Shown: positions 25,143 to 34,692, counted from the stretch's first letter. The stretch: 64,000 bases of DNA from Embleya sp040605455 (GCF_040605455.1 NZ_JBEXCV010000027.1:1-64000); one strand, 5' to 3'. Numbers and translations: made by a program. The notes: generated by a model from the letters alone, not told the origin.

Positions 25143-26723
25143 TCAGCTCAGTCGGGCGGCGATGTGGTCGCCCACCCGCAGGGCGTTGGCGATGGCGGTC
25201 AGGGACGGGTTCACCGCACCGATGCTGGGGAAGAAACTGGTGTCCACGACGTACAGGTTGTCGAGGTCGTGGGCCTTGCAGTCGACGTCGAGTGCCGAAC
25301 TCTTCGGGTCGTCCCCGAACCGAACGGTGCCGGCTTGGTGCGCGGTGGCGCCGATCGGCATGCCCTTGTGCAGATAGATGCTGTGCGGCAGCAGATGGTG
25401 CTCGTGCATGCCCAGACGCCCGAGCATCTTCTGCAGCTTGTGCTGGAGGCGCTTCAACCCGGCGATGTTGTTCTTCTCGTCGAGAGCCAGGTGGATGTCG
25501 CCGTCCTTGTCGAGGGTGACGCGGCTGTCGGGCAGCGGGAGGTCCTCCCCGCACAGCCAGAAGTCGACGGCGTGGTGCGCCAGCACCTCGAACGGCAGGT
25601 CGGGCGAGACCGCACCGGCCCAGCGCGGCGCCTCGCCGTGGATCTGGTCGGTATCCGACTTGCCGAGCATCTGGATGCCCCCGAGCGGGTAGGCCCAGTC
25701 GTCCGCGCCCAGGTACCAGTCGTTCAGGGCCAGGGTCTTCTGGAACCTGGTGGGGTTTGGTTCCTTCGACACCGCCATCAGCGCCAGGTTGTTGTGCCGC
25801 ATGTAGTGGCGTCCCACCACGTCCGAGCTGTTGGCCAGGCCGCCGGGGTGCTTGTCGTTGGCCGAACGGAGCAGCAGGACGGCGGAGTTGACCGCGCCGG
25901 CGGCGACCACCACGATGTCGGCCCGGAATCCCTCGGTCGTTCCGTCCCCGAGTTCGGCGACGACCCTGGTGACGGTGCGTCCGGTCGGGTCGGTCTCCAG
26001 GCGTCGCACATGGGCGCCCGTCACCATCGTGACGTTGTCGTGCTTGAGTGCCGGGTCGACGCAGATCACCTGCGCGTCGGACTTGGCGCCGATCAGGCAG
26101 GGGAAGCCGTCGACCCGGTCGCAGCGGATGCAGACGCTGTCATGGGTGGCCCGGCCGGTCGCGTCCTGGGTGAGGTTCACGCCGATGGGAAGGTGGAAGG
26201 GGTGCAGCCCGGCCTTCTCCAGATCGTCGTTGAGCTGCTGGATTCGCGCCTCGTGCTCCACCGGCGGATAGGCGTACTGCGCGCTGGTCGGCCCCTCGGT
26301 GGGGTCCTCGCCGTGCCGGCCGTGCACCAGGTAGAGGTGCTCGGCCTGGGTGTAGTACGGCTCCAGGTCCTCGTAGCGGATCGGCCAGGCGGGTGAGACG
26401 CCGTCGTGGTGGCGCAGCTCGCCGAAGTCTTCGGGCCGGAGCCGGAAGAGCGCGGCGCCGTAGAACTTGGTGTTGCCCCCGACGTAGTAGTTGACCTCGG
26501 GTGGGAATTGGTCGCCGTGCTTGTCGTACCAGAACTCGGGGGCACGGTACTTGCCCTTGACGAAGACGGCGGTGGAGTCCCAGTTGTCCCGCTCCCGCGG
26601 CAGATAGTCGCCGCGCTCCAGGATCAGCACCCGCTTGCCGGTGGGGGCCAGCCGGTGGGCGAGCGTACCGCCGCCCGCTCCGGTACCGATGATGATGACG
26701 TCGTAGTGCTGATCGTCGGCCAT
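25143..26723 (-). CDS. GMC-family FAD oxidoreductase
   Basis: A 526-residue glucose-methanol-choline oxidoreductase. The FAD site YDVIIIGTGAGGGTLAHRLA is at the N-terminus with ILERGDYLPRE as the acidic ribose-binding turn. YYVGGNTKFYGAALFRLR is the flavin loop, and the C-terminal LYVVDTSFFPSIGAVNPSLT with downstream Ala/Asn is the GMC signature closing the FAD site. The cysteine-rich CIRCDRVDGFPCLIGAKSDA insert resembles that of gluconate or fructose dehydrogenase large subunits. It oxidises an alcohol or sugar, passing electrons to an unknown acceptor. It is convergent with cydB (41-bp gap). A palindromic GCTCCG/CGGAGC pair near 26812 lies in its promoter region. Confidence 0.85.
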   Translation of the reverse strand: MADDQHYDVIIIGTGAGGGTLAHRLAPTGKRVLILERGDYLPRERDNWDSTAVFVKGKYRAPEFWYDKHGDQFPPEVNYYVGGNTKFYGAALFRLRPEDFGELRHHDGVSPAWPIRYEDLEPYYTQAEHLYLVHGRHGEDPTEGPTSAQYAYPPVEHEARIQQLNDDLEKAGLHPFHLPIGVNLTQDATGRATHDSVCIRCDRVDGFPCLIGAKSDAQVICVDPALKHDNVTMVTGAHVRRLETDPTGRTVTRVVAELGDGTTEGFRADIVVVAAGAVNSAVLLLRSANDKHPGGLANSSDVVGRHYMRHNNLALMAVSKEPNPTRFQKTLALNDWYLGADDWAYPLGGIQMLGKSDTDQIHGEAPRWAGAVSPDLPFEVLAHHAVDFWLCGEDLPLPDSRVTLDKDGDIHLALDEKNNIAGLKRLQHKLQKMLGRLGMHEHHLLPHSIYLHKGMPIGATAHQAGTVRFGDDPKSSALDVDCKAHDLDNLYVVDTSFFPSIGAVNPSLTAIANALRVGDHIAARLS

Positions 26724-26926
26724 GTGAGGTCCTGTCTAGGCGTCGTTCTCGGCGTCGTTGGCTGTCCTGGCCGTAGCGGTCGCCCGGAAGGCCCGGTGCG
26801 GTGTTGCTCCGGGTGAAACTCACACAATCGGAGCATTTGCCGCCAAATCTCAAATTATCGGGCGGGACGAGTGGCGGCGACTCGACGGAGCCGAACAGGT
26901 GTGAACCACGACCATGGGCGCCGGGG

Positions 26927-27871
26927 TCACAGGACGGCGATCGGATTGACGGGTGAGCCGGTGGCTTGCGGCAGCCTCAGCGGGGCGATCACGCACAGGA
27001 ACGACCAGCGCCCCTCCGCCTCGCAGACCGGCGCCAGGTCCTCGAACTGCAGGTAGTCCAACAGGTGAAGGCCCATGGCGTGAATCGCCAGCACATGCAC
27101 GGGGAAGTCGACGCCCTCGGTGGAGCTCGGCGCGGTGTCGTTGTTCCCGTCGCCGCCGAGCACGGCGACCCGCCGGTCCGCCAGGAACTCCAGCGCGGAC
27201 GGATGGAGCCCGACGCGCTCGCCCGCCGCGTGCCAGGCTCCCAGTTCGGCGCGGCGTCGGCGGTGGCCGACCCGGACGAACAGGAGGTCGCCGTCGGTCA
27301 CGCGGACGTGCTGGGCGGTCTCGGCCGCGGTGAGGTCGTCGGCGGTCACGTGATCACCCGGTTCGAGCCACGGCACGCCGCGCAGCCGCGGAATGTCCAG
27401 CAACACGCCGCGTCCGACGATCCCGTCGCGAGCCGCCTCGACGGTGAGCGCTGTGGCCCCGCCCGCCATGACGGTGCTCGCGGGCACGCCGCCGTGCAGC
27501 GTGCCGTCGTAGATCACGTGGCATAGGGCGTCGAGGTGACTGTCGGCGTCACCGTGCACGTTCATCGCGAAGCCGTCCCGCGCGAAGTGGAGACCGCGCG
27601 CGGCGTCGCTCCCGGCCGGCCCACTCATCGTGTGCCTCGCGGGCTCCGGGTTGTCCGGACCGGGCCGAATCTCCACCGGTGCGGCAAGCGTGATCGTCCG
27701 GCCGGTCCGCACCTCCCGGGTGGCGGCCACCACCCGGGCGGGAGTGAGCGCGTCCAGAGCACCCCGGGCACCCGCGGCCCAGGCGGCGCGCGCGAGCAGG
27801 CGCCGATACAGCGCACCGAACTCGTCCTCGGTCAGCCCCGGCGGTCCTGCCGGACGGGCGTGCGTGGCCAT
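26927..27871 (-). CDS. Cyclase-family (kynurenine-formamidase-like) metal hydrolase
   Basis: A 314-residue protein of the Cyclase/KynB superfamily. The metal-binding motif normally written HxGTHxDxPxH appears as NVHGDADSHLDALCHVIYDG (His, Asp, His retained). RGVLLDIPRLRGVPWLEPGD, GDLLFVRVGH and FPVHVLAIHAMGLHLLDYL are other conserved parts. Members hydrolyse formamides, cyclic imides or similar bonds; the substrate here is open. It starts 3 bp after the stop of a 33-codon ORF that resembles a GH15 N-terminus, so translation may be coupled. Confidence 0.78.
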   Translation of the reverse strand: MATHARPAGPPGLTEDEFGALYRRLLARAAWAAGARGALDALTPARVVAATREVRTGRTITLAAPVEIRPGPDNPEPARHTMSGPAGSDAARGLHFARDGFAMNVHGDADSHLDALCHVIYDGTLHGGVPASTVMAGGATALTVEAARDGIVGRGVLLDIPRLRGVPWLEPGDHVTADDLTAAETAQHVRVTDGDLLFVRVGHRRRRAELGAWHAAGERVGLHPSALEFLADRRVAVLGGDGNNDTAPSSTEGVDFPVHVLAIHAMGLHLLDYLQFEDLAPVCEAEGRWSFLCVIAPLRLPQATGSPVNPIAVL

Positions 27872-27874
27872 GGG

Positions 27875-27976
27875 TCAGCGCCCCTGGTCGGCGTCGAGCG
27901 CCTGGTCGAGGGTGGCGGCCGGCATGACGAGGTAGCCCACCAAGCCGTGCCCGACGATGGGAGGGTAGCGGTCCAT
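27875..27976 (-). pseudogene. 33-codon ORF resembling the GH15 glucosidase N-terminus
   Basis: MDRYPPIVGHGLVGYLVMPA resembles the start of the intact GH15 protein at 31076-32911 (MDKYPLIENHGLIGDLQTAA) and then diverges. It has its own ribosome site (GGAG, 6 nt) and ends 3 bp before the cyclase-family gene. It is best explained as the stump of a GH15 gene left after deletion. It may still be translated as a leader. Confidence 0.5.
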
Positions 27977-28328
27977 GGCTGCTCCGAAGTCTCGGAAATA
28001 GCCCCCTACATCCACTATCGGCCGACTCGGTGGCCCGTGCCAGGCCGCTGCGGTCGACGACCGCTCACCCACGGCCGGCGTATCGGCCGGCGCGGCGGGC
28101 GATCGGGCGGCAGGTGAAGCCGTCAGGTGGCGGTGCTCGGCAACCACCCGTCCGGCTGCCGCCGGTGGGCCCAGTGAGCGAACGTGCCGGCCGATTCCGC
28201 CCGCGGGTACGTGTCGTGCTTGACCGGGCCGGCGCGGGACCGCACGCTCCTGACGAGGGCCGACACCGCCGGCCGCCACTACGCCCGCGTCCGAGGACGC
28301 CTGCCGGGCGGACCGGAGGAGGCCACGA
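27977..28328. other. Non-coding stretch between divergent genes
   Basis: About 350 bp between the divergent cyclase and aldose-epimerase units. It should hold both promoters; no gene is supported. GGAGGAGG at its right end is the epimerase ribosome site. Confidence 0.4.
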
Positions 28329-29249
28329 GTGCAGGAGAGCCCCACAGGACGACAACTAACCCTCCGCCACGGCCCGCACCGTGCCGTCGTCGTCGAGTTG
28401 GGCGCGGCGCTCCGGTCGTACGGGGTCGGTGAACGCGCCGTGGTCGAGGGATTCGCCGAACAGGACCGGATCACCGGCGGGCGCGGCCAGATCCTGGTGC
28501 CGTGGCCCAACCGGATCCGGGACGGCCGCTACCGCTGGGACGGGCAGGACCGGCAGCTTCCGCTCACCGAGCCGACGGCCGGCAACGCCATCCACGGGCT
28601 GCTTCGGTGGGTGGCGTGGCGGGTCGTGGAAACGAGCGACAGCCGGGTCGTCCTGGACGTTCCGCTGTGGCCGCAACCGGGCTACCCATTTCACCTCCAT
28701 GTCCGCGCCGAGTACGCGTTGGGCGAGGGCGGGCTCGAGGTCGCCGTCACCGCGCGCAACCTCGGCGCGAGTGCCGCACCCTACGGCTTCGGCCAGCATC
28801 CCTACTTCACGGCGGGCACCGCCGTCGTCGACCAGGCGGTGCTGACCGTCCCCGCCCGGACGTGGCTGCGCACCGACGAGCGCGGGCTGCCGGTCGCCGC
28901 CGAGCCGGTCGCCGGGACTGCGTACGACTTTTGTACGCCGCAGGCCGTCGGAGCTCGCCGGCTGGACACCCCGTTCGGCGACCTCGACCGGGGGGCGGAC
29001 GGGCTGGCCGTGGTTCGCCTCGCCCACCCGTCGGGTGCGTTCGGTACGGACGTGTGGCTCGGTGAAGGCGCCGACTACGTACAGCTCTACACAGGCGACA
29101 CCCTCCCGCCGGGGGAGCGCCGGCGCGCGATCGCCATCGAGCCGATGACCTGCCCGGGGGACGCCTTCCGGAGTGGTACCGGGTTGATCAGCCTCGGCCC
29201 CGGCGAACAGCACACCATCCGGTGGGGGATCACGCCGTGGGGAGAGTGA
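28329..29249 (+). CDS. Aldose 1-epimerase family protein
   Basis: A 306-residue galactose-mutarotase-like beta-sandwich. Key residues are visible: NRIRDGRYRWDGQ, NAIHGLLRWVAW (first catalytic His), GFGQHPYF (second His), and a late acidic IAIEPMTCPGDAF whose Glu is the expected base. It interconverts alpha and beta anomers of glucose or related aldoses. A GTG start lies behind GGAGGAGG. The antiporter follows after 37 bp on the same strand, probably one operon. Its position among SDR, GMC, GH15 and gluconokinase genes suggests glucose as substrate, which is inference. Confidence 0.88.
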   Translation: MQESPTGRQLTLRHGPHRAVVVELGAALRSYGVGERAVVEGFAEQDRITGGRGQILVPWPNRIRDGRYRWDGQDRQLPLTEPTAGNAIHGLLRWVAWRVVETSDSRVVLDVPLWPQPGYPFHLHVRAEYALGEGGLEVAVTARNLGASAAPYGFGQHPYFTAGTAVVDQAVLTVPARTWLRTDERGLPVAAEPVAGTAYDFCTPQAVGARRLDTPFGDLDRGADGLAVVRLAHPSGAFGTDVWLGEGADYVQLYTGDTLPPGERRRAIAIEPMTCPGDAFRSGTGLISLGPGEQHTIRWGITPWGE

Positions 29250-29286
29250 CGGCTGCGCAACGGCGTTTCGACAGGGACGAGACGCC

Positions 29287-31047
29287 GTGAGCGAAGAGCG
29301 GTTCCTGCTGGGCATCGGCCTGATCGTCGTGCTCGCAGTGGGTTCCCAGATCCTGGCGCATCAGCTGCGTGTTCCCTCACTGGTCGTGCTGCTGCCCGTC
29401 GGCTTCACCGCCGGAGCACTCACCGACGTCATCCACCCCGACCGGCTGGCACCCCACTTCCCGGCCCTGGTCTCGATCACGGTGGCCATCATCCTCTACG
29501 ACGCCGGGTTGGGCCTCGACCTGCGGTATCTGAAGGGAGAGACGCGGCAGGTGGTGGCACGACTGGTCGTGCTGGGGGTCTTCATCACCTGGGGAGCCTG
29601 TCTGGGACTGGTCATGGCGCTGTTCGACGTCCCGCTCGCGGTGGCGGTGATGCTCGGCGTGATCCTCGTGGTGTCCGGACCGACCGTGGTCGGCCCCCTG
29701 CTCGACCATGTCCGACCGACCGACCGGGTGCGCAGGATCCTGATCTGGGAAGGGTCCCTGATCGACCCCCTCGGGGGCATCCTCGGTGCGGTCGTCTTCC
29801 ATGGCATCGTCCGATCCCAGGAAAGGCAAGGATTCCGGTTCGGCACCTTCTCGGAGAGCATGGCCGTCGGGCTGGCAGGCGGCGCGGTCGGCGTCGCACT
29901 GTTGTGGCTGGCACTGCAAAGGCTGCGGCTCGGCGGGCCACTGGGGACGCTCGCGCAGCTGGCGACCGTCGTCGCGGTGTCTGCGGGATGCGACATCGTG
30001 TTCGACGACACCGGGCTCATCGCGGCGATCGTCATCGGTATGGCGCTGGCGAACCTGCCCGGATTCGACATGCCGGCACGCCGGCCCTTCTTCGAAACCG
30101 TCGTCGAACTGGTCATCGGTCTGCTGTTCGTCTCCATCTCGGCCAGGGTCGCGCCGGAATCCGTTGTGCCCGTGCTTCTTCCCTCGCTGGCCCTCGTCGC
30201 CGCACTCGTCCTGGTGGTGAGACCACTGGTCGCCGTCTGCGTGGCGGCATGGACCGACGTCGGCTCCGGGGAGCGGAGGTTCATCGGCTGGATGGCGCCC
30301 CGGGGTATCGTTGCCGCCGCCACTGCCTCGACGTTCTCCGCCACGCTGGCCGACAAGGGAGTGCACGGCGCCGACAAGATCCTGCCCATCACCTTCCTGG
30401 TGATTGTCGGTACTGTCCTCGTCTACGCGCTGACGGCGAGGCCGGTGGCCGCCAGGCTCGGCGTCGTCCGGCCGGCGCGGGCCCGGCCCCTGCTGGTGGG
30501 CGGCGACCCCTGGGTGATCGACCTCGCGCGGTCGCTGCGCGCGGCCGGTCTGGATGTGCTGATGTTGGCCGGACTCGCGCAGGAACGAGACCGGATCAGG
30601 GAAGCGGGGATCGAGCTGGCCGCAGGAGAACTCCTGGCCACGGTAACCGATCCCGAAGCCCGACTGGAGGGAATCACAGCGGTCCTCCTGCTCACGGACG
30701 ACGACGACTTCAACGCGCTTGCCTCGGTGGTCGTGCGGAACAGACTCGATGAAGGGGTCTACCGCATCGGCCCGCCCCCCGGCGGCCAGGGCATCGTCGC
30801 CCCGTACACCGGCGACGGCATCCTCTTCACCCCCGGCCTCGTCCGGAACACCCTGGCGGCCCTCTATGAACGAGGAGCCCGCTTTGTCGTGCAGCCGGCC
30901 TCCGACCCGAGGCCCCCGGGACACGAAACCCTCTTCGTCGTACGGGTCGACGGCCGCCTCGAACCGGTCATCGCAGCACAGGAGGTCGCTTCGGCCGCAG
31001 GAGACACGCTCGTGCTCCTCGGACCGGTACCGCACGGCTCCGCGTAG
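29287..31047 (+). CDS. Cation:proton antiporter with C-terminal nucleotide-binding-like domain
   Basis: A 586-residue CPA-type antiporter. Residues 1-395 form the membrane core (SQILAHQLRVPSLVVLLPVG, IILYDAGLGLDLRYLKGETR, GVILVVSGPTVVGPLL, WMAPRGIVAAATASTF). Residues about 400-580 form a soluble TrkA-N/RCK-like tail beginning RARPLLVGGDPWVIDLARSL, with GITAVLLLTDDDDFNAL as the later strand-helix unit. Such tails bind NAD(H) or nucleotides and gate transport. It is the long paralogue of the antiporter at 18143-19348. A link between NADH level and proton or sodium flux would suit the neighbouring respiratory genes, but that is inference. Confidence 0.88.
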   Translation: MSEERFLLGIGLIVVLAVGSQILAHQLRVPSLVVLLPVGFTAGALTDVIHPDRLAPHFPALVSITVAIILYDAGLGLDLRYLKGETRQVVARLVVLGVFITWGACLGLVMALFDVPLAVAVMLGVILVVSGPTVVGPLLDHVRPTDRVRRILIWEGSLIDPLGGILGAVVFHGIVRSQERQGFRFGTFSESMAVGLAGGAVGVALLWLALQRLRLGGPLGTLAQLATVVAVSAGCDIVFDDTGLIAAIVIGMALANLPGFDMPARRPFFETVVELVIGLLFVSISARVAPESVVPVLLPSLALVAALVLVVRPLVAVCVAAWTDVGSGERRFIGWMAPRGIVAAATASTFSATLADKGVHGADKILPITFLVIVGTVLVYALTARPVAARLGVVRPARARPLLVGGDPWVIDLARSLRAAGLDVLMLAGLAQERDRIREAGIELAAGELLATVTDPEARLEGITAVLLLTDDDDFNALASVVVRNRLDEGVYRIGPPPGGQGIVAPYTGDGILFTPGLVRNTLAALYERGARFVVQPASDPRPPGHETLFVVRVDGRLEPVIAAQEVASAAGDTLVLLGPVPHGSA

Positions 31048-31075
31048 TCCACCGGCGCACAGAAGCCCGGGCCGA

Positions 31076-32911
31076 CTACGATCGCCGGTTCAGAGCCGCA
31101 TCCAGGGTGATGGCCGCGTCGATGAGCGCCAGGTGGGTGAATGCCTGTGGAAAGTTGCCGAGTTGCCGACCCGTGAGGGCGATCTCCTCGGAGTACAGGC
31201 CGAGGTGGTTGGCGTACCCGAACATCTTCTCCAGCACGAGCCTGGCCTGGTCGGTCCGCCCGGCGCGTGCCAGCGCGTCGACGTACATGAAGGTGCACAG
31301 CGAGAAAGTGCCCTCGGACCCGCGCAGTCCGTCGGGCGATGCCTCCGGGTTGTACCGGTAGACCAGGCTGTCGGTGACCAGTTCCTGCTCCATCGCGTCC
31401 AGCGTGGAGGCCCACATCGGGTCCTCGGGGGTGATGAAGCCGACCGTCGGCAGGCGCAGCAGTGAGGAGTCGAGCACGTCGCCGCCGTAGTGCTGGACGA
31501 AGGCTCCGCGCGATTCGTTCCACCCCTTGGCCATCACCTGTTCGTAGATCGCGTCCCGCTCGCGGCTCCAGCGTTCGGCCGCGGCGGGGCGGCCGCTGGC
31601 GTCCGCGAGCCGTAGCGCGCGGTCGAACGCCACCCAGGACATCACGCGGCCGTAGGTGAAGTGCTCGCGGCCGCCACGGGTCTCCCACAGGCCCTCGCCG
31701 GCCTGGTCCCAGTGGTCCGCCAGCCAGTCGAGGACGGTGATCATCTCGGTCCATCCCCGGTGTCCCGGATGGATCCCGTGCCCGTGCGCGAAGTAGATGC
31801 TGTCGATCGCCTCGCCGTAGATGTCGAGTTGGAGCTGCGTTGCGGCGCCGTTCCCGATGCGTACGGGGGCCGACCGCTCGTAGCCTTCCCAGTGCTCCAG
31901 GACTTCCTCCTTCAGATCGGAGGAGCCGTCGACCGCGTACATGATGTTCAGCGGCCCGGAGGCCCCGTCGGCGCCGGCCCGTTCCTTGATCCGTTCGCCG
32001 AGCCACGCGATGAACGCCTTCGCCTCTTCCGTGAATCCCATGCCCAGCAGGGCGTACACGGAGAAGGAGGCATCCCGGATCCAGGTGAACCGGTAGTCCC
32101 AGTTGCGCTCGCCACCAAGTTGTTCGGGCAGCCCCGCCGTGGGGGCGGCCACCACGGCGCCGCTGGGGGCGTAGGTCATGAGCTTCAGCGTCACGGCGGA
32201 GCGTTCCACCATCCCGCGCCAGCGTCCCGAGTACCGCGACTTGCTCAGCCAGGACCGCCAGTACCGGATGGTGTCGTCGAAGAGCTGCTGGTATTCGGCG
32301 AGCCGGATCTCTCTGGGCGGCCCGTCGGCGGCGGACTCCAGAACCAGTCCGCGCTGCTGGCCTGCTTGCAGGCTCAGCGAGAAGTGCAGGTCGTTCCCGC
32401 TCCTGACGAAGTTCAGCAATCGCTCGTCGTCCGGTTCACGGACCGTGTGCACGGTCAGTTCCAGTCCGTCCGAGGCGAACACCGCTCCCTGCTCGGTGAC
32501 GTGCACCTCGTGCGGCTTGCGCCCGTAGTCGAACCGCGGCGCGATGTCGACGTCGAAGGTCATGCTGCCGCGCACGCAGCGGACCATGCGGACCAGCCGG
32601 TGGCGAGGGGTGACCGTCGTGCCGGTCACCGGCATGAAATCGACCACCTCGCCGGCGCCTGCCTCCGTCATGAACCGGGTCACGAGGATCGCCGTGTCGG
32701 GCAGGTACAACTGCTTGGTCGCGTACGTCTCGTGGGCCGGCCGGATCGTGCAGTGTCCGCCCTTGTCCTTGTCCAGCAGAGCACCGAACACGCTGGGTGA
32801 GTCGAAGCGTGGACAGCAGAACCAGTCGACTGTTCCGTCGGTGGTCACCAGCGCCGCGGTCTGCAGATCACCGATCAGACCGTGGTTCTCGATCAGTGGG
32901 TACTTGTCCAT
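31076..32911 (-). CDS. GH15-family glycoside hydrolase (glucoamylase or trehalase type)
   Basis: A 611-residue cytoplasmic member of family 15. It begins MDKYPLIENHGLIGDLQTAA with the marker DGTVDWFCCPRFDSPSVF, then an N-terminal beta-sandwich. The (alpha/alpha)6 barrel carries ERNWDYRFTWIRDASF (substrate-site Trp-Arg-Asp), GASGPLNIMYAVDG and EGTFSLCTFMYVDALARAG, the last bearing the late catalytic Glu. Bacterial and archaeal relatives hydrolyse alpha-glucans, isomaltose or alpha,alpha-trehalose to glucose. No signal peptide is present, so the substrate is intracellular. I chose ATG 32911 (AGAGG upstream); ATG 32941 is possible. It converges on the antiporter and is followed upstream by the DUF389 gene. 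Confidence 0.9.
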   Translation of the reverse strand: MDKYPLIENHGLIGDLQTAALVTTDGTVDWFCCPRFDSPSVFGALLDKDKGGHCTIRPAHETYATKQLYLPDTAILVTRFMTEAGAGEVVDFMPVTGTTVTPRHRLVRMVRCVRGSMTFDVDIAPRFDYGRKPHEVHVTEQGAVFASDGLELTVHTVREPDDERLLNFVRSGNDLHFSLSLQAGQQRGLVLESAADGPPREIRLAEYQQLFDDTIRYWRSWLSKSRYSGRWRGMVERSAVTLKLMTYAPSGAVVAAPTAGLPEQLGGERNWDYRFTWIRDASFSVYALLGMGFTEEAKAFIAWLGERIKERAGADGASGPLNIMYAVDGSSDLKEEVLEHWEGYERSAPVRIGNGAATQLQLDIYGEAIDSIYFAHGHGIHPGHRGWTEMITVLDWLADHWDQAGEGLWETRGGREHFTYGRVMSWVAFDRALRLADASGRPAAAERWSRERDAIYEQVMAKGWNESRGAFVQHYGGDVLDSSLLRLPTVGFITPEDPMWASTLDAMEQELVTDSLVYRYNPEASPDGLRGSEGTFSLCTFMYVDALARAGRTDQARLVLEKMFGYANHLGLYSEEIALTGRQLGNFPQAFTHLALIDAAITLDAALNRRS

Positions 32912-33048
32912 CGGGGCGCCTCTTTCAGCACGTGTCGTCATTCGGATGCCGCGGCCGCCTCCGACCAGCCTAGGCCGAGGACTCGGCACCGGCCTGCTGA
33001 GCCGGACCCGTCGGTCCGTCGGCCGTTGACGTGCCCTTTCGCCTCCTG

Positions 33049-34002
33049 CTACTCCTCCACCTCCGCACCGGCCCGTCGACTCGCGCGCCGCCAGAGCCGT
33101 CGTTGCAGGCGAAGGGTGAGGAAGCCGACGATGACGAGGACGACCACGTTCAGCAGGAGTTGGAGCAGCGAACCCCATGCCTCGGACCAGTAGGCGAAGG
33201 CGAGCGAGACGGCGATGTCCGAGGCGGCCGGAATCGTGGTCACGGAGATGAAGACGCCGAGGAGTGCGCTTGCGCGTGCCTCGGTGAGCGAGACGATGCC
33301 GACGATCCCGGCGAGGGAGGCCACGACCAGTGAGAAGAAGTTGGGCGTGTCGATGAGCTGGGAGACGGGCCGCACGCCCCGCTGAAATGCCTCGGTCTCG
33401 AAGTGGGCGGCCCGCGACAGCACCGCGAAACCGAAGGTGACGACGATGGCCAGCAGGAAACCGACCGTCAGCGCGCGTGCGCCCTCGCGCACCCTGCGAC
33501 GGTTGCCGCGGTCGAATCCGAGCGCGACACCGGCGATCGCGTTGTACTCCGGGCCGACCACCATGGCGGCCACGATGAGGATCTGGGAATTCGACATGAT
33601 GCCGACCGAACCGATGAGCCCGGCGATGACCAGGAACAGGTAGAAGGACGGCAGATAGGTGCCCTCCGCCCGGATGTGGGCCTCGACCGCGGCCCACAGC
33701 GGCGTGTGGACGAGTGTGCTCGGTTCGTCGGCCTCCATCTGCCCCGCACGCCGCGAGAACATCATCTCGACGTCGTCGACGGCGATCGACCCCATGCGGT
33801 CGACGCCCAGTTCGCGCAGACCGTCCAGCACACTGTTGGCGGCGCCCTTCATCACATCGCATTCGAGCGCGTCACCGTCCGGTGAGTGCGCCGCCGACTT
33901 CACGACCACGAGGTTGAGGACGTGACCGTCCGCGGTGAGCAGATCGATGGTCGGCTGGGTCAGCGCAGGCGGCAGCACCATCCTGAAGTGGGTCAGGTCC
34001 AT
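33049..34002 (-). CDS. DUF389 membrane protein
   Basis: A 317-residue protein. The first 110 residues are a soluble ferredoxin-like domain (THFRMVLPPALTQPTIDLLT). The DUF389 membrane domain follows with about 5-6 helices (FYLFLVIAGLIGSVGIMSNS, ILIVAAMVVGPEYNAIAGVA, FFSLVVASLAGIVGIVSLTE, LLQLLLNVVVLVIVGFLTL). The family is widespread and its transport or sensing role is not established. A strong AGGAGG lies 7 nt before ATG 34002. It lies upstream of the GH15 gene in the same direction with a 137-bp gap. Confidence 0.88.
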   Translation of the reverse strand: MDLTHFRMVLPPALTQPTIDLLTADGHVLNLVVVKSAAHSPDGDALECDVMKGAANSVLDGLRELGVDRMGSIAVDDVEMMFSRRAGQMEADEPSTLVHTPLWAAVEAHIRAEGTYLPSFYLFLVIAGLIGSVGIMSNSQILIVAAMVVGPEYNAIAGVALGFDRGNRRRVREGARALTVGFLLAIVVTFGFAVLSRAAHFETEAFQRGVRPVSQLIDTPNFFSLVVASLAGIVGIVSLTEARASALLGVFISVTTIPAASDIAVSLAFAYWSEAWGSLLQLLLNVVVLVIVGFLTLRLQRRLWRRASRRAGAEVEE

Positions 34003-34283
34003 CCCGGCCTCCTGGTGACGAGCATCGACGTTGCCGACCCGGCGGGGGCCGACGTGCGGTCGGTGTGGCGGCGCCATGGGCCCGCCGCGAGCGCCTTGGA
34101 CGGGACCGGGTCCGCCGCGACGGCATGACCACACGCCCGAATGAGGACATCCGACGTCGGTCATGCTAGGCAGCCGTCCGGCGCGCGCCGGTGAAACAGG
34201 GTGCCGGCCGCGGTGCCGTTCATCCGATCGGCCGCCGCGCGACGTGAACCGGTCCGCTCTCAGCACATCGGGGGACCTCGAGG

Positions 34284-34573
34284 GCAATTGCCTCGTGCCC
34301 GAGTTCGACCATGCGCGCGACCATCGCGACGACCTGGTCCTCCTGCGAGACATCCGCCTAGTGGGCGTAGGCCCGTACTCCGAAGGACTCGAACTCCTGG
34401 ACCACCGCGTCCGCGTCCTCGCAGCCGAAGACGTAGTCGACGACCACATCGCCCCGCGCGCCCGAGGGCGATCGCTGGTTGCCTTGCCGATGCCGGAATT
34501 CCCCCCGGTCACCAGGGCCTTCTGCCTTGGGGAATTTGACGGCGGCACCTGCCGCGTCTGCACCTGCGGTCAT
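34284..34573 (-). pseudogene. SDR oxidoreductase, frameshifted and truncated
   Basis: Pieces in different frames reproduce the start of a glucose-dehydrogenase-like SDR: QKALVTGGNSGIGKAT (cofactor site), then GDVVVDYVFGCEDADAVVQE and FESFGVRAYAH followed by an in-frame stop and DVSQEDQVVAMVARMVELG. The intact homologue at 20306 has the same order (VRSYAHEADVSDEGQVTAMVARMV). It ends after about 95 codons. At least two frameshifts and one stop make it dead. An original ribosome site (GGGAGAGCGTG) is still visible. Confidence 0.8.
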
Positions 34574-34644
34574 CACGCTCTCCCGTCCTCGGCCGAAAGG
34601 GCACCGAGCCACCACGATCGCCGGTGCACTCCCCTGCCTGTCTC

Positions 34645-34692
34645 GGGCGACGCACGCGACTCGCTCCTTCGGAGCAGTCGCGTGCGTCGCCC
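34645..34692. terminator. Long perfect hairpin (17-bp stem plus inner stem)
   Basis: GGGCGACGCACGCGACT (34645-34661) pairs with 34676-34692, and the enclosed GCTCC/GGAGC forms a second stem around a TTC loop. This is a strong bidirectional terminator between the dead SDR and the gluconokinase gene. The rest of 34574-34928 holds no gene. Confidence 0.75.

Noticed and set aside
34284..34573. The SDR remnant as the N-terminus of the DUF389 gene, since one open frame joins them
   Set aside because: DUF389 has its own strong AGGAGG and ATG at 34002, and the intervening frame reads as low-complexity shadow.
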